Positions 1-10,675 are shown, counted from the first letter of the stretch. The stretch: 32,925 nucleotides of DNA from Hydrogenophaga sp. (GCF_019264445.1 NZ_JAHVAB010000070.1:1-32925); one strand, 5' to 3'. Program-made: numbers and translations. Notes: generated by a model from the sequence alone, not told the origin.

Positions 1-1
1 C

Positions 2-1141
2 CCCCCCCCCGCCGACCTGTTGGTGGAGCTGGCCGAGCTCACTGGCGTGCCGGTGATCCCCACGCTCATGGGCTGGGGCACGATCCCCGACGACCACCCG
101 CTCATGGCCGGCATGGTCGGCCTGCAGACCAGCCACCGCTACGGCAACGCCACCCTGCTGGCCAGCGACTTTGTGCTGGGCATCGGCAACCGCTGGGCCA
201 ACCGGCACACCGGCTCGGTCGAGACCTACACCAGGGGACGCAAGTTCGTGCACGTGGACATTGAGCCCACGCAGATCGGGCGCGTGTTCGAGCCGGACTT
301 CGGCATCGTCTCCGACGCCAGGGCCGCGCTGCAGCTGTTCGTGGAAGTGGCGCGCGAACGCAAGGCCGCTGGCCAGTGGCCGAGCTACGCCAGCTGGGCG
401 GGTCGCTGTGCCGAGCGCAAGCGCACCATGTTGCGCCAGACGCACTTCGAGCAGATCCCGATGAAGCCGCACCGCGTGTACGAAGAGATGAACCAGGTGT
501 TCGGCCGCGACACGGTGTACGTGAGCACCATCGGCCTGTCGCAGATCGCGGGGGCGCAGTTCCTGCATGTGTATGGGCCGCGCCAGTGGATCAACTGCGG
601 GCAGGCCGGCCCGCTGGGCTGGACCTTGCCGGCCGCACTCGGCGTGGTCGCGTCCGATCCGACGAAGCAGGTGGTGGCGCTCTCGGGCGACTACGACTTC
701 CAGTTCCTGATCGAAGAGCTGGCCGTGGGCGCGCAGTTTCGCCTGCCCTATGTGCATGTGCTGGTGAACAACTCGTACCTCGGCCTCATCCGCCAGAGCC
801 AGCGCGGCTTCGACATGGACTACTGCGTGCAGCTCGCCTTTGACAACCAGAACGTGGAGGAGGGCGCGGGCGATCTGCGCGGCTATGGGGTGGACCATGT
901 CGCCGTGGTCGAGGGCTTGGGGTGCAAGGCCTTGCGCGTGACCGATCCCGGGCAACTGCAGGGCGCGCTGCGCCAGGCGCAGCAGCTCGCCGCGCAGCAC
1001 CGCGTGCCCGTGGTGGTGGAATGCATACTCGAACGCGTGACCAACATCGCCATGGGCACCGAGATCGACAAGATCAACGAATTCGAGGCCATCGATTGCC
1101 GTGCACCCCAGGGCCTGGAGACGGCCGGACTGCTCGACTGA
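2..1141 (+). CDS. gcl: glyoxylate carboligase (tartronate-semialdehyde synthase), 5'-truncated
   Basis: This thiamine diphosphate enzyme joins two glyoxylate molecules into tartronate semialdehyde with loss of CO2, the first step of the glycerate pathway. Only the last 379 residues are present; the E. coli enzyme has about 593, so roughly 215 N-terminal residues (most of the Pyr domain) lie outside the window. What remains matches the family closely from memory, including the stretches [29 protein letters not shown] and [18 protein letters not shown] followed by [12 protein letters not shown], the ThDP/Mg site of the C-terminal domain. It heads a + run of four pathway genes, with hyi starting 30 bp after its stop. 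The first three codons here are a run of ten C that does not fit the expected INADA-like sequence, so the extreme edge may be unreliable. Confidence 0.95.
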   Translation, partial: PPPADLLVELAELTGVPVIPTLMGWGTIPDDHPLMAGMVGLQTSHRYGNATLLASDFVLGIGNRWANRHTGSVETYTRGRKFVHVDIEPTQIGRVFEPDFGIVSDARAALQLFVEVARERKAAGQWPSYASWAGRCAERKRTMLRQTHFEQIPMKPHRVYEEMNQVFGRDTVYVSTIGLSQIAGAQFLHVYGPRQWINCGQAGPLGWTLPAALGVVASDPTKQVVALSGDYDFQFLIEELAVGAQFRLPYVHVLVNNSYLGLIRQSQRGFDMDYCVQLAFDNQNVEEGAGDLRGYGVDHVAVVEGLGCKALRVTDPGQLQGALRQAQQLAAQHRVPVVVECILERVTNIAMGTEIDKINEFEAIDCRAPQGLETAGLLD

Positions 1142-1171
1142 ACGCACCAGTACAAGACAAGGACACGCCCC

Positions 1172-1993
1172 ATGCCCCAGTTCGCCGCCAACCTCTCGAT
1201 GCTCTGGAACGAGCTGCCGTTTCTCGACCGCTTTGCCGCCGCCGCGCGCGCCGGCTTCACCGCGGTGGAGTTTCTGTTTCCCTACGAATTCGAGGCCGAC
1301 GACATCGCGCAGCGCCTGAAAGACCACCGCCTGCAACTGGTGCTGCACAACCTGCCGCCGGGGGACTGGGCGGCGGGCGAACGCGGCACCGCGTGCTGGC
1401 CCGGCCGCGAAGACGAGTTCCGCGCTGGCGTGGCGCTTGCCCTGCAATACGCCGCCGTGCTGGGCACGCCGCAGCTGCACTGCATGGCCGGCATTCCCCC
1501 GCAGGGTGTGAGCGAGGCGCAGGCCCGCGCCACGCTGGTGGGCAACCTGCGCTTTGCCGCCACGGCAGCGCGGCAGCAGGGCGTGCGGCTCTTGCTGGAG
1601 CCCATCAACCGCTTCGACATGCCCGGTTTCTTTATCAACCGGCCGCGCCAGGCCATCGCCCTCATGGACGAGGTGGGCTCGGACAACCTGTTCCTGCAGT
1701 ACGACATCTACCACGCGCAGCGCATGGAAGGTGAGCTGTGCAACACCATCCGCGAACTGCTGCCGCGCATCGCCCACATGCAACTGGCCGACACACCCGG
1801 CCGCCACGAGCCGGGCACCGGGGAAATCCATTACCGCCACCTGTTCGACTTCATTGATGCCCTGGGCTACCGCGGCCACATCGGCTGCGAATACAAGCCA
1901 CGCGACGCCAGCCCGGGCGGCACCGACCGGGGATTGGCATGGGTGGCGGCACATGGCCAGACGCTGGCACAACGGCAAGGAGAGCCGGCATGA
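1172..1993 (+). CDS. hyi: hydroxypyruvate isomerase
   Basis: The 273-residue product is a xylose-isomerase-like TIM barrel that interconverts hydroxypyruvate and tartronate semialdehyde. It begins MPQFAANLSMLWNELPF, typical of Hyi. It carries the family segments LLLEPINRFDMPGFFI, with a metal-binding Glu, and IGCEYKPR near the C-terminus, with the second catalytic Glu. Length is normal for the family. The ATG at 1172 is the only start consistent with the conserved N-terminus. Its stop overlaps the start of glxR by 3 bases (ATGA at 1990-1993), which suggests translational coupling. Gcl, Hyi, GlxR and glycerate kinase side by side make the assignment firm. Confidence 0.95.
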   Translation: MPQFAANLSMLWNELPFLDRFAAAARAGFTAVEFLFPYEFEADDIAQRLKDHRLQLVLHNLPPGDWAAGERGTACWPGREDEFRAGVALALQYAAVLGTPQLHCMAGIPPQGVSEAQARATLVGNLRFAATAARQQGVRLLLEPINRFDMPGFFINRPRQAIALMDEVGSDNLFLQYDIYHAQRMEGELCNTIRELLPRIAHMQLADTPGRHEPGTGEIHYRHLFDFIDALGYRGHIGCEYKPRDASPGGTDRGLAWVAAHGQTLAQRQGEPA

Positions 1994-2895
1994 CCCCGGG
2001 CGGACTCAAGGTCGGTTTCATTGGCCTGGGCATCATGGGCGCGCCCATGGCGCTGAACCTGCGCAAGGCCGGGCACACGCTGTTCGTGGCGAGCCGCAGC
2101 AAGGTGCCCCCGGCGTTTGCGGAAGCGGGCGCGACGATCTGCACCAACGCCACCGAGGTGGCCCGGCGCGCCGACATCGTCATCACCATGGTGCCCGACA
2201 CGCCCCATGTGGAGGACGTGCTCTTTGGCGAGAACGGTGTGGCCAAGGGCCTCAAGCCCGGCCAGCTGGTGATCGACATGAGCTCCATCAGCCCGATGGC
2301 CACCAAGGCGTTTGCGCAGAAGATCAACGCCCTCGGGTGCGACTACCTCGACGCCCCCGTGAGCGGTGGCGAGGTGGGGGCCAAGGCAGCCAGCCTCACC
2401 ATCATGGTGGGCGGCCCTGAAGCCGCGTTCGAGCGCGCCCGGCCGCTGTTGGCCGCCATGGGCAAGAACATCACGCTGGTGGGTGGCAACGGCGACGGGC
2501 AGACCACGAAGGTCGCCAACCAGATCATCGTGGCGCTCAACATCGAGGCCGTGGCCGAGGCCCTGCTCTTTGCCAGCAAGGCCGGCGCCGACCCGGCCAA
2601 GGTGCGGCAGGCGTTGATGGGGGGATTCGCGGCCAGCCGCATTCTGGAGGTGCATGGCGAGCGCATGATCCAGCGCGCGTTCAACCCGGGCTTTCGCATC
2701 GAGCTCCATCAGAAAGACCTGAACCTGGCGCTGCAGGGCGCGAAGGAACTGGGCGTGAGCCTGCCACACACCGCGAGCGCCGCCCAGCTCATGCAGAGCT
2801 GCGCAGCGCATGGCTTCGCCGGGCTGGACCATGCTGCGCTGTGCCGCAGCCTGGAGCTCATGGCCCGCCACGAGATTGCGCCCGCGCCGGGTTGA
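1990..2895 (+). CDS. glxR: 2-hydroxy-3-oxopropionate (tartronate semialdehyde) reductase
   Basis: A 301-residue member of the beta-hydroxyacid dehydrogenase family that reduces tartronate semialdehyde to D-glycerate with NAD(P)H. The N-terminal Rossmann motif GFIGLGIMGAPMALNL is directly visible. So are the substrate-binding segment DAPVSGGEVGAKAASL and the catalytic lysine region TTKVANQIIVALN. The ATG at 1990 is preferred over upstream in-frame starts because it places the GxGxxG motif about ten residues in and overlaps the hyi stop. The product feeds the glycerate kinase 60 bp downstream. A 3-hydroxyisobutyrate dehydrogenase could look similar, but the operon context argues for GlxR. Confidence 0.95.
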   Translation: MTPGGLKVGFIGLGIMGAPMALNLRKAGHTLFVASRSKVPPAFAEAGATICTNATEVARRADIVITMVPDTPHVEDVLFGENGVAKGLKPGQLVIDMSSISPMATKAFAQKINALGCDYLDAPVSGGEVGAKAASLTIMVGGPEAAFERARPLLAAMGKNITLVGGNGDGQTTKVANQIIVALNIEAVAEALLFASKAGADPAKVRQALMGGFAASRILEVHGERMIQRAFNPGFRIELHQKDLNLALQGAKELGVSLPHTASAAQLMQSCAAHGFAGLDHAALCRSLELMARHEIAPAPG

Positions 2896-2905
2896 GCGCT
2901 GGCGT

Positions 2906-2921
2906 GTTACCGGCCTGTAAC
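2906..2921. promoter_or_regulatory. 16-bp near-palindrome upstream of the glycerate kinase
   Basis: GTTACCGGCCTGTAAC lies in the 60-bp gap between glxR and the kinase gene. The arms GTTAC and GTAAC are perfect and the centre is GGCC; only the symmetric pair at positions 6 and 11 mismatches. The size and placement suit an operator for a dimeric regulator. A TAGACT hexamer at 2942-2947, eight bases before the ATG, could be a -10 element, but I see no good -35. No regulator can be named from sequence alone. Confidence 0.35.
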
Positions 2922-2955
2922 TTCTGCGCCCGGGGACTCGCTAGACTTCCTGCCC

Positions 2956-4281
<1,326 letters not shown>

Positions 4282-4299
4282 CACCGGCGCGCTCCGCGC

Positions 4300-4316
4300 G
4301 GCGGCTTCTCGCCGCC
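4300..4316 (+). repeat. GC-rich inverted repeat after the glycerate kinase
   Basis: GGCGGC and GCCGCC flank the five bases TTCTC, giving a 6-bp hairpin just after the kinase stop. No run of T follows, so it is not a convincing intrinsic terminator. It may be a remnant of a dispersed palindromic repeat. Confidence 0.3.
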
Positions 4317-4367
4317 CGGAGCCACCCCGAAACACGACATGTCGATCGCGCCCGCCCCGCGGGTGCC

Positions 4368-4372
4368 AAGGA
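4368..4372 (+). promoter_or_regulatory. ribosome binding site selecting a TTG start
   Basis: AAGGA sits seven bases before the TTG at 4380. It decides the start of the DUF3348 gene: the in-frame GTG at 4278 overlaps the kinase stop and would add about 34 residues with no resemblance to the family. Confidence 0.55.
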
Positions 4373-4379
4373 ACCTCTT

Positions 4380-5021
4380 TTGCGCAGCCATTTCAACCGT
4401 TCTGCCCTGGTGCGCGAGCTCGCCAGCTGGCTGCCTGCGGCGGTGGAGCTGCCCCGCCAGGACCTGGCCGAGCGCCTGGGCGGCTGGTTGAACGTGGCCG
4501 ATGCCATCGCGCTGCACGCCGCCCACCAGGCCTTGCCGGCGCTGGCGGTCGCGCGCCAGCGCGCGGCGCCCAAGGCAGCACCCGATGCCCGCGCCGCACT
4601 CGAACGCCTGCGCACCACGCTCACGCAGGCCATCTGCACGCCGCCATACCCGCCCACGGAACCCGACCACGCCGAGTTCGCGCCGCACCACCAGCGCTGC
4701 CTCGACCAGCAGCGTCGCATGGAAATGGGCATCGACGCCCTGCGAAACCACCTGCGCCAGACCCTGGCCGCCGCCTCGCCTTCGCTGGCACAACTCGCCG
4801 CGCTGGACGCCGCGCTCGACCAGATGCTCGGTGGGCGCGAGCAGCGCCTGCTCTCGGGTGTGCCGGCCTTCCTCAAGGCGCGCTTCGAGCACTGGCGGCA
4901 GGCCCAGCCCGACGCGTGGCCCGCCCACTTTGAACAGGACCTTCAGCACGCCTTGCTGGCCGAGCTGGACCTTCGGCTGCAGCCCCTCCTGGGCATGGTC
5001 GAAGCGCTGGAGCGCCATTGA
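4380..5021 (+). CDS. DUF3348 family protein, first gene of stator-like operon
   Basis: The 213-residue product begins near RSHFNRSALVRELASWL and continues LGGWLNVADAIALHAAH, the N-terminal pattern I associate with DUF3348. It is soluble, with no signal peptide or membrane segment, and alpha-helical in character (many Ala, Leu, Arg, Gln). Its function is unknown. The TTG start is chosen for its good ribosome binding site and because it leaves the usual short lead into the conserved region. The stop is immediately followed, with no spacer, by the ATG of the DUF802 gene, so the two are almost certainly co-translated. Conserved linkage to the membrane pair downstream suggests a cytoplasmic accessory of that complex, which is inference. 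Confidence 0.8.
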   Translation: MRSHFNRSALVRELASWLPAAVELPRQDLAERLGGWLNVADAIALHAAHQALPALAVARQRAAPKAAPDARAALERLRTTLTQAICTPPYPPTEPDHAEFAPHHQRCLDQQRRMEMGIDALRNHLRQTLAAASPSLAQLAALDAALDQMLGGREQRLLSGVPAFLKARFEHWRQAQPDAWPAHFEQDLQHALLAELDLRLQPLLGMVEALERH

Positions 5022-7073
5022 ATGGAAACCATGAACAGCCACTCCCTGAACCGATTGTTTTTCTTCACCGCACTGGCCCTGGGGCTGGCAGCCATCTTGT
5101 GGGTGGGCGCCGGTTTCGTGGGTTCCAGCGCCTTCGCCCTGGCCATGACCGTGCTCATTGGGGGTGTCTACCTGCTCGGCGCGCAGGAAGTCTGGCGCTA
5201 CCGGCAGACCACCGCGTCGCTGGCGCAGGCGCTGGCCAACGTGCCGCAACCGCTGGCCACGCTGGGCGAGTGGCTGGAGCGTGTGCCCGCTGCCCTGCGC
5301 GATCCGGTGCGCCAGCGCATCGAAGGCGAGCGCGGTGCGCTGCCTGGCCTCTCGCTCACGCCGTACCTGATCGGCTTGCTGGTCATGCTCGGCATGCTGG
5401 GCACCTTCCTGGGCATGGTGGTCACCTTCAAAGGTGTGGTGTTCACGCTCGAAGGCTCGGCCGACCTGCAGGCCATTCGCGCGGCGCTGGCCGCGCCCAT
5501 CAAAGGCCTGGGCCTGGCATTCGGCACCTCGGTGGTGGGGGTGGCCACTTCCGCCATGCTGGGGCTGATGTCGGCACTGAGCCGGCGCGAGCGCAGCGAG
5601 GTGGCGCGCCTGCTCGATGCGCACACCGCCACCGTGTTCCGCCCTTTCTCGCTGGCGCAGCAGCGCCAGGCCGCGTTCGATGCGCTGCAACAGCAGGCCG
5701 GCGCACTGCCGGCGGTGGCGGACCAGTTGCAGGCGCTCATGGGCCAGATCGATCGCCGGCACCAGCAGCTGGACGACCAGTTGCTGGCCCGACAGGCCGC
5801 CTTCCATGTGGAGGCGAACGAGTCCTACCGGCGGCTGGCGCAATCGGTGGAGCGCTCGCTCAAGGAGAGTCTGAGCGCCAGCGCGCGCGCGGCGGGCGAG
5901 AGCCTGCAGCCCGTGGTGGAAAAGGCCATGACGGCCCTTGCACAGGAATCCACGCGCCAGCACGAGCGGCTGAGCGCCACCGTGCAGGCGCAGCTCAGCG
6001 GGTTGTCGGCGCAATGGGGAGACAGCGCGCGCACCGTGTCCGAGACCTGGACCACCGCCTTGGAGCACCACAGCCGCAGCAGCGAGCAGCAGGTGCAGGG
6101 GCTGGACCGTGCGCTGGCGGGATTCACCGCCACCTTCGAGGAGCGCTGCGCCGCGCTGATCACGGGGCTGCAAGACAGCGCGGGCCGCGCGCACGCCGAA
6201 CAGGCCCTGGCCAGCCAGCAGCAGCATGCCGCCTGGGCGCAGAGCCTGCAGACGCTGGGCGCGACGCTGCAGGGCGAATGGCAACAGCTGGGCGCGCAGA
6301 CGCTGGCGCAGCAACAAGCCGCCGCCCACACGCTGGAGCAGACCGCCACCCTCTGGCGCGACGAGCTGGCGACGCTGCGCCTCGAAGAAGCCGCGCGTGC
6401 CGAGGCCAGCCAACAGCGCCTGAGCGGGTTGCAGGCTTCGTTGAACGAGCAGGTGTCGACCCACCTGGCCCAGCTTGGCAGCGCGCTCGAAGCGCCGATG
6501 GCGCGCCTGATCGACACCGCCGCCGAGGCGCCCAAGGCCGCTGCCGAGGTCATCGCCCAGCTGCGCCGCGACATGAGCCAGCTCACCGAACGCGACAACA
6601 CCGCACTGCAGGAGCAGGCCGCGCTCATGGGCCACATCGACACCCTGTTGCAGAGCGTGCAGCAGGCCACGGGTGAGCAACGCACGGCGATTGAATCGCT
6701 CGTGACCTCGGCCGGCGCTGTGCTCGACCGGGTGGGCCAGCAGTTTGCCCAGACCGTGGGCGCGCAGGCCGTGCGTGCCGAAGACGTGGCCGCGCAAGTG
6801 AGCGGCAGCGCCATCGAGCTCGCCAGCCTGGGCGAAGCGTTCGCCCATGGCGTGCAGCTTTTCAGCACCACCAACGAAAAGCTCATCGACAGCCTGCAGC
6901 GCATCGAGAGCGCGGTCACGCAGTCCATGGCGCGCAGCGACGAGCAGCTGGCGTACTACGTGGCGCAGGCCCGTGAGGTGATCGACCTGAGCATCAGTTC
7001 GCAACAAGGCATCGTCGAAGACCTGCGCCGCCTGCGTGGCCCGGTGGGCGCAGCGGGCAAGGGAGCCGCGTGA
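5022..7073 (+). CDS. DUF802 protein: MotA/TolQ/ExbB-like stator subunit with long coiled-coil tail
   Basis: A 683-residue inner-membrane protein. Four hydrophobic stretches are visible at about residues 11-33, 37-56, 113-138 and 160-186. The third carries LGMLGTFLGMVVTF, which resembles the pore helix of TolQ, ExbB, MotA and ZorA, and the fourth carries GLAFGTSVVGVATSAML, like the companion pore helix. The following 490 or so residues have no membrane segment. They are rich in Gln, Ala, Glu, Arg and Leu with heptad-like spacing, as expected for a long cytoplasmic coiled coil. The next gene encodes a single-span OmpA-domain partner, as in MotB and ZorB. The best reading is an ion-channel motor of unknown purpose; an ATG at 5031 is an alternative start. 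Family name DUF802 is from memory; the stator role is inference. Confidence 0.85.
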   Translation: METMNSHSLNRLFFFTALALGLAAILWVGAGFVGSSAFALAMTVLIGGVYLLGAQEVWRYRQTTASLAQALANVPQPLATLGEWLERVPAALRDPVRQRIEGERGALPGLSLTPYLIGLLVMLGMLGTFLGMVVTFKGVVFTLEGSADLQAIRAALAAPIKGLGLAFGTSVVGVATSAMLGLMSALSRRERSEVARLLDAHTATVFRPFSLAQQRQAAFDALQQQAGALPAVADQLQALMGQIDRRHQQLDDQLLARQAAFHVEANESYRRLAQSVERSLKESLSASARAAGESLQPVVEKAMTALAQESTRQHERLSATVQAQLSGLSAQWGDSARTVSETWTTALEHHSRSSEQQVQGLDRALAGFTATFEERCAALITGLQDSAGRAHAEQALASQQQHAAWAQSLQTLGATLQGEWQQLGAQTLAQQQAAAHTLEQTATLWRDELATLRLEEAARAEASQQRLSGLQASLNEQVSTHLAQLGSALEAPMARLIDTAAEAPKAAAEVIAQLRRDMSQLTERDNTALQEQAALMGHIDTLLQSVQQATGEQRTAIESLVTSAGAVLDRVGQQFAQTVGAQAVRAEDVAAQVSGSAIELASLGEAFAHGVQLFSTTNEKLIDSLQRIESAVTQSMARSDEQLAYYVAQAREVIDLSISSQQGIVEDLRRLRGPVGAAGKGAA

Positions 7074-7735
7074 TGACGGGCCTGGACGAGCGTCCACTGG
7101 AAGACGACGACGGCACCGACCGCGCCGCGCCGGTGTGGGCCGTGTTCGGCGACCTCATGGCCGGTCTGGTGGGCGCGTTCGTGCTCATTCTGGTGGGTGT
7201 GCTGGTGGTGCAGATGGATCTGGTGGCCAGCCTGGAGGCCGAGGTGCAGAAGCGCCAGCAGGAAGAGCAGCGCCGCATGGCGCTGGAGAAGGCGCTGGCG
7301 ATCCCGCTGCAAAACGGCCGCGTGACGCTGGACAACGGCCGCATCGGCATCAGCGGCAGCGTGCTGTTTGCGCTCAACTCCGACCAGCTGCGGCCCGAAG
7401 GCCGGCAAATCCTCCAGAGCCTGGTGCCGCCGCTGCAGGTGTACCTGGGCGAACGCGACGAAATGCTCATGGTCAGCGGCTTCACCGACGACCAGCCCGT
7501 GCAGTCCCGCAACCAGCGCTTTGCCGACAACCTGGAGCTCTCTGCCCAGCGTGCCCTCACGGTCACGCGTGCGCTCATCCAGGAAGGCATGCCGCCGCAA
7601 CGCGTGTTCAGCGCCGCGTTTGGTGCCGAGCAGCCTGTGGCTTCCAATGCCGATGAAAAGGGCCGCGCGCTCAACCGCCGCGTGGAAATGGCGCCGGTGC
7701 CCAAGAGCAGCAACGGCACGGCGAAGGGCCGCTAG
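7073..7735 (+). CDS. OmpA-domain MotB/ZorB-like stator partner
   Basis: A 220-residue protein with a short cytoplasmic N-terminus, one membrane helix (about residues 22-47) and a periplasmic OmpA-like peptidoglycan-binding domain (about 95-210). The helix contains WAVFGDLMAGLVGAFVLIL, with a single Asp at residue 27 in the position of the ion-carrying Asp of MotB. The C-terminal domain shows VSGFTDD, LSAQRALTV and the ALNRRVEM ending typical of OmpA/MotB domains. The ATG overlaps the DUF802 stop as TGATG; a GTG three bases upstream is an alternative start. The asymmetric charge and Asp placement argue for a stator rather than a simple wall anchor. What it drives is unknown. Confidence 0.87.
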   Translation: MTGLDERPLEDDDGTDRAAPVWAVFGDLMAGLVGAFVLILVGVLVVQMDLVASLEAEVQKRQQEEQRRMALEKALAIPLQNGRVTLDNGRIGISGSVLFALNSDQLRPEGRQILQSLVPPLQVYLGERDEMLMVSGFTDDQPVQSRNQRFADNLELSAQRALTVTRALIQEGMPPQRVFSAAFGAEQPVASNADEKGRALNRRVEMAPVPKSSNGTAKGR

Positions 7736-7736
7736 C

Positions 7737-8291
7737 GTGAGCCGCGACGCCGTGCACGCCCGCTATGTGGCCGCGCTGACGCGCCGCATGCAGGTCGCTG
7801 CGCCAGCGGTGCAGCGCGTGTTGCAAGCCAGACTCGCGCAGGCGCAGGCGCAGGCGCCGGACCCCGTGGCGCAAGAGGCACCGTCCGCGAGTTCAGCGGC
7901 CCCGCCCGCCCGGCCCCGCCCGAAGCGCCAGCCACTGAACCCGTCGCCGGCCTCACCACTCGCCCAGCTCAACCAGCATGTGGCCGCGATCAGCCAGGCA
8001 CCGGCCGGTGCCCGCACCGAACTGCGCAGCGCCCAGGCTTTTCGCCATACCTGGTCGCGCATGCGCGCCGAAGACGAAGTGAGCGAGGCGGTGCAGCGCG
8101 GCCCGGACAATGCCGGCCCGCTCAACTCGCACATGCTGGTGCTGCGCACGCTCGGCCTGCTGCGCGAGCTCTCGCCGGACTACCTGCAGCGCTTCATGGC
8201 CCACGCAGAGACGCTGTTGTGGCTGGAGCAGGCGGGCAGCCGGCTCAAGCCGGCCGCGGGCAAAAACAAGCCCGCGCGAGGAAAAAAGTGA
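7737..8291 (+). CDS. DUF2894 family protein, last gene of stator-like operon
   Basis: A 184-residue soluble protein starting at a GTG one base after the upstream stop. The N-terminal part (ARYVAALTRRMQ) and the C-terminal helical segment (LRTLGLLRELSPDYLQRFMAHAETLLWLEQAG) fit DUF2894 as I remember it. They are joined by a Pro/Ala/Gln-rich linker around residues 40-75. The tail is Lys-rich. No catalytic motif or membrane segment is seen. The tight coupling to the three preceding genes implies a shared role. Longer in-frame reading upstream overlaps the OmpA gene and is not used. Confidence 0.75.
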   Translation: MSRDAVHARYVAALTRRMQVAAPAVQRVLQARLAQAQAQAPDPVAQEAPSASSAAPPARPRPKRQPLNPSPASPLAQLNQHVAAISQAPAGARTELRSAQAFRHTWSRMRAEDEVSEAVQRGPDNAGPLNSHMLVLRTLGLLRELSPDYLQRFMAHAETLLWLEQAGSRLKPAAGKNKPARGKK

Positions 8292-8494
8292 ATTGTGCGG
8301 CCTCGCAATAGCCCCTTTTCACCACCAGAACGGGTGCAACCGCTGCGTCTGGCGCATACTCCCCCCTCGTCCGCGAAAAAATCGCGGGCGCAAGTCAGGT
8401 GATTGGTCAGTTTCGTGCGCTACGGCGTCACTCTCGGGTTTGTTGTGCTGTCGGGACCCCATCGCTTTGTTTTTGTATCTTTGAGGAGTCCTCC
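8292..8494 (+). promoter_or_regulatory. 203-bp leader/promoter region of the RNA-binding protein gene
   Basis: No gene is visible here. CATACT at about 8356-8361 is a -10 candidate without a clear -35. The last 60 bases before the start are unusually T-rich (two TTTG/TTTTTG clusters) and end in a GAGGA ribosome binding site at 8484-8488. If transcription starts near 8365, the message has a leader of over 100 bases, as is common for cold-induced RNA-binding protein genes. The leader role is inference. Confidence 0.35.
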
Positions 8495-8821
8495 ATGGGC
8501 AACAAACTTTACGTCGGCAACCTGCCGTACACCGTTCGCGACCAAGATCTGCAAGAGTCGTTCTCCGAGTTCGGTTCTGTCAACAGCGCCAAGGTGATGA
8601 TGGAACGCGAAACCGGCCGCTCCAAAGGCTTCGGCTTCGTCGAAATGGGCAGCGATGCCGAGGCGCAAGCCGCCATTGCTGGCATGAATGGCCAGTCGCT
8701 GGGTGGCCGCAGCGTCACCGTGAACGAAGCCCGTCCGATGGAAGCCCGTCCCCCCCGCACTGGCGGCTATGGCGGTGGCGATCGCTCCGGCGGTGGCGGC
8801 TACGGCCGCGGCGGCTACTAA
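8495..8821 (+). CDS. single-RRM RNA-binding protein with Gly-rich tail
   Basis: A 108-residue protein with one RNA recognition motif at residues 3-80. RNP2 is LYVGNL (5-10) and RNP1 is KGFGFVEM (44-51), with the aromatic residues that stack on RNA bases. The tail (about 81-108) is rich in Gly, Arg and Tyr. This is the architecture of the bacterial Rbp proteins known from cyanobacteria and many proteobacteria, often linked to cold or general RNA handling. The ATG at 8495 is chosen because GAGGA lies seven bases before it and the RRM begins at once. The gene stands alone and ends at a strong terminator. Confidence 0.93.
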   Translation: MGNKLYVGNLPYTVRDQDLQESFSEFGSVNSAKVMMERETGRSKGFGFVEMGSDAEAQAAIAGMNGQSLGGRSVTVNEARPMEARPPRTGGYGGGDRSGGGGYGRGGY

Positions 8822-8839
8822 GCCCTGCCGCAGCGCACG

Positions 8840-8856
8840 CTCAGCCTTGCGCTGAG
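8840..8856 (+). repeat. small hairpin upstream of the terminator
   Basis: CTCAGC and GCTGAG flank CTTGC, forming a 6-bp stem just after the RNA-binding protein stop and about ten bases before the intrinsic terminator. It may protect the 3' end of the message. Confidence 0.35.
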
Positions 8857-8866
8857 ATTCGCAAAG

Positions 8867-8901
8867 AAAGCTTCAGCACCTCGGCGCTGAAGCTTTTTTT
8901 T
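8867..8901 (+). terminator. intrinsic terminator after the RNA-binding protein gene
   Basis: An 11-bp perfect stem (AAAGCTTCAGC paired with GCTGAAGCTTT) with an 8-base loop is followed by a run of eight T. The stem is also flanked by A on its 5' side, so it may work for the convergent ABC permease gene as well. Confidence 0.93.
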
Positions 8902-8919
8902 CGTCTGGCCGATGCGCGT

Positions 8920-9677
8920 TCAGCGGCGCAGCTTGTACCCGGTCTTGAACACCCACCAGATGAAGCCCAGGCACAACGCCATGAACACCAGCGTCATGCC
9001 GGTGCTCACCGCGATGTGCACGTCGGCCACGCCATAGAAAGCCCAGCGGAAACCGCTGATGAGGTAGACCACCGGGTTGACCAGCGAGACCGTCTGCCAC
9101 ACGGGCGGCAGCATGTTGATGGAGTAGAACGCGCCGCCCAGGAAGGTCAGGGGCGTGACCACCAGCAGCGGAATCACCTGCAGCTTCTGGAAGCTGTCGG
9201 CCCACAGGCCGATGATGAAACCGAACAGGCTGAAGGTGATGGCGGTGAGCAGCAGGAAGCCGATCATCCAGACCGGGTGAGCGATGTGGTACGGCACAAA
9301 CACCCGCGCCGTGAGCAGGATGAGCAGACCGAGCACCACCGACTTGGTGGCCGCCGCGCCCACATACCCCAGCAGCACTTCGATCCACGACACCGGCGCG
9401 GAAAGCAGCTCGTAAATGGTGCCGGACCACTTGGGCATGTAGATGCCGAAGGAGGCGTTGGAGATGCTCTCGCTCAACAGCGACAGCATGACCAGGCCGG
9501 GAATGATGAAGGCGCCGTAGGTGACACCGTCGATGTCGCCCATGCGCGACCCGATGGCGGTGCCGAAGACGATGAAGTACAGCGACGTGGTGAGGACGGG
9601 CGCGACAATGCTCTGCGTGAGCGTGCGGAAGGTGCGTGCCATCTCGAAACGGTAGATGGCCTGGATGCCGTGGAGGT

Positions 9678-9681
<4 letters not shown>
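8920..9681 (-). CDS. ABC-2 type transporter permease
   Basis: A 253-residue inner-membrane protein with about six hydrophobic segments and the ABC-2 pattern. Segments such as [19 protein letters not shown] near the N-terminus and [16 protein letters not shown] toward the end are visible. It is of the YadH/NodJ kind. Its start overlaps the stop of the ATPase gene by four bases (9678-9681), so the two form one operon and one export complex. The substrate cannot be told from sequence. It ends just short of the terminator shared with the RNA-binding protein gene. Confidence 0.92.
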
Positions 9682-10646
<965 letters not shown>

Positions 10647-10675
10647 GAACCCTCCTGAGACGCTGCACTCTAGCA

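Noticed and set aside
4380..8291. Complete Zorya defence system
   Set aside because: Only a ZorA/ZorB-like pair is visible. No ZorC, ZorD helicase or ZorE nuclease homolog is encoded nearby, so only structural similarity is claimed.
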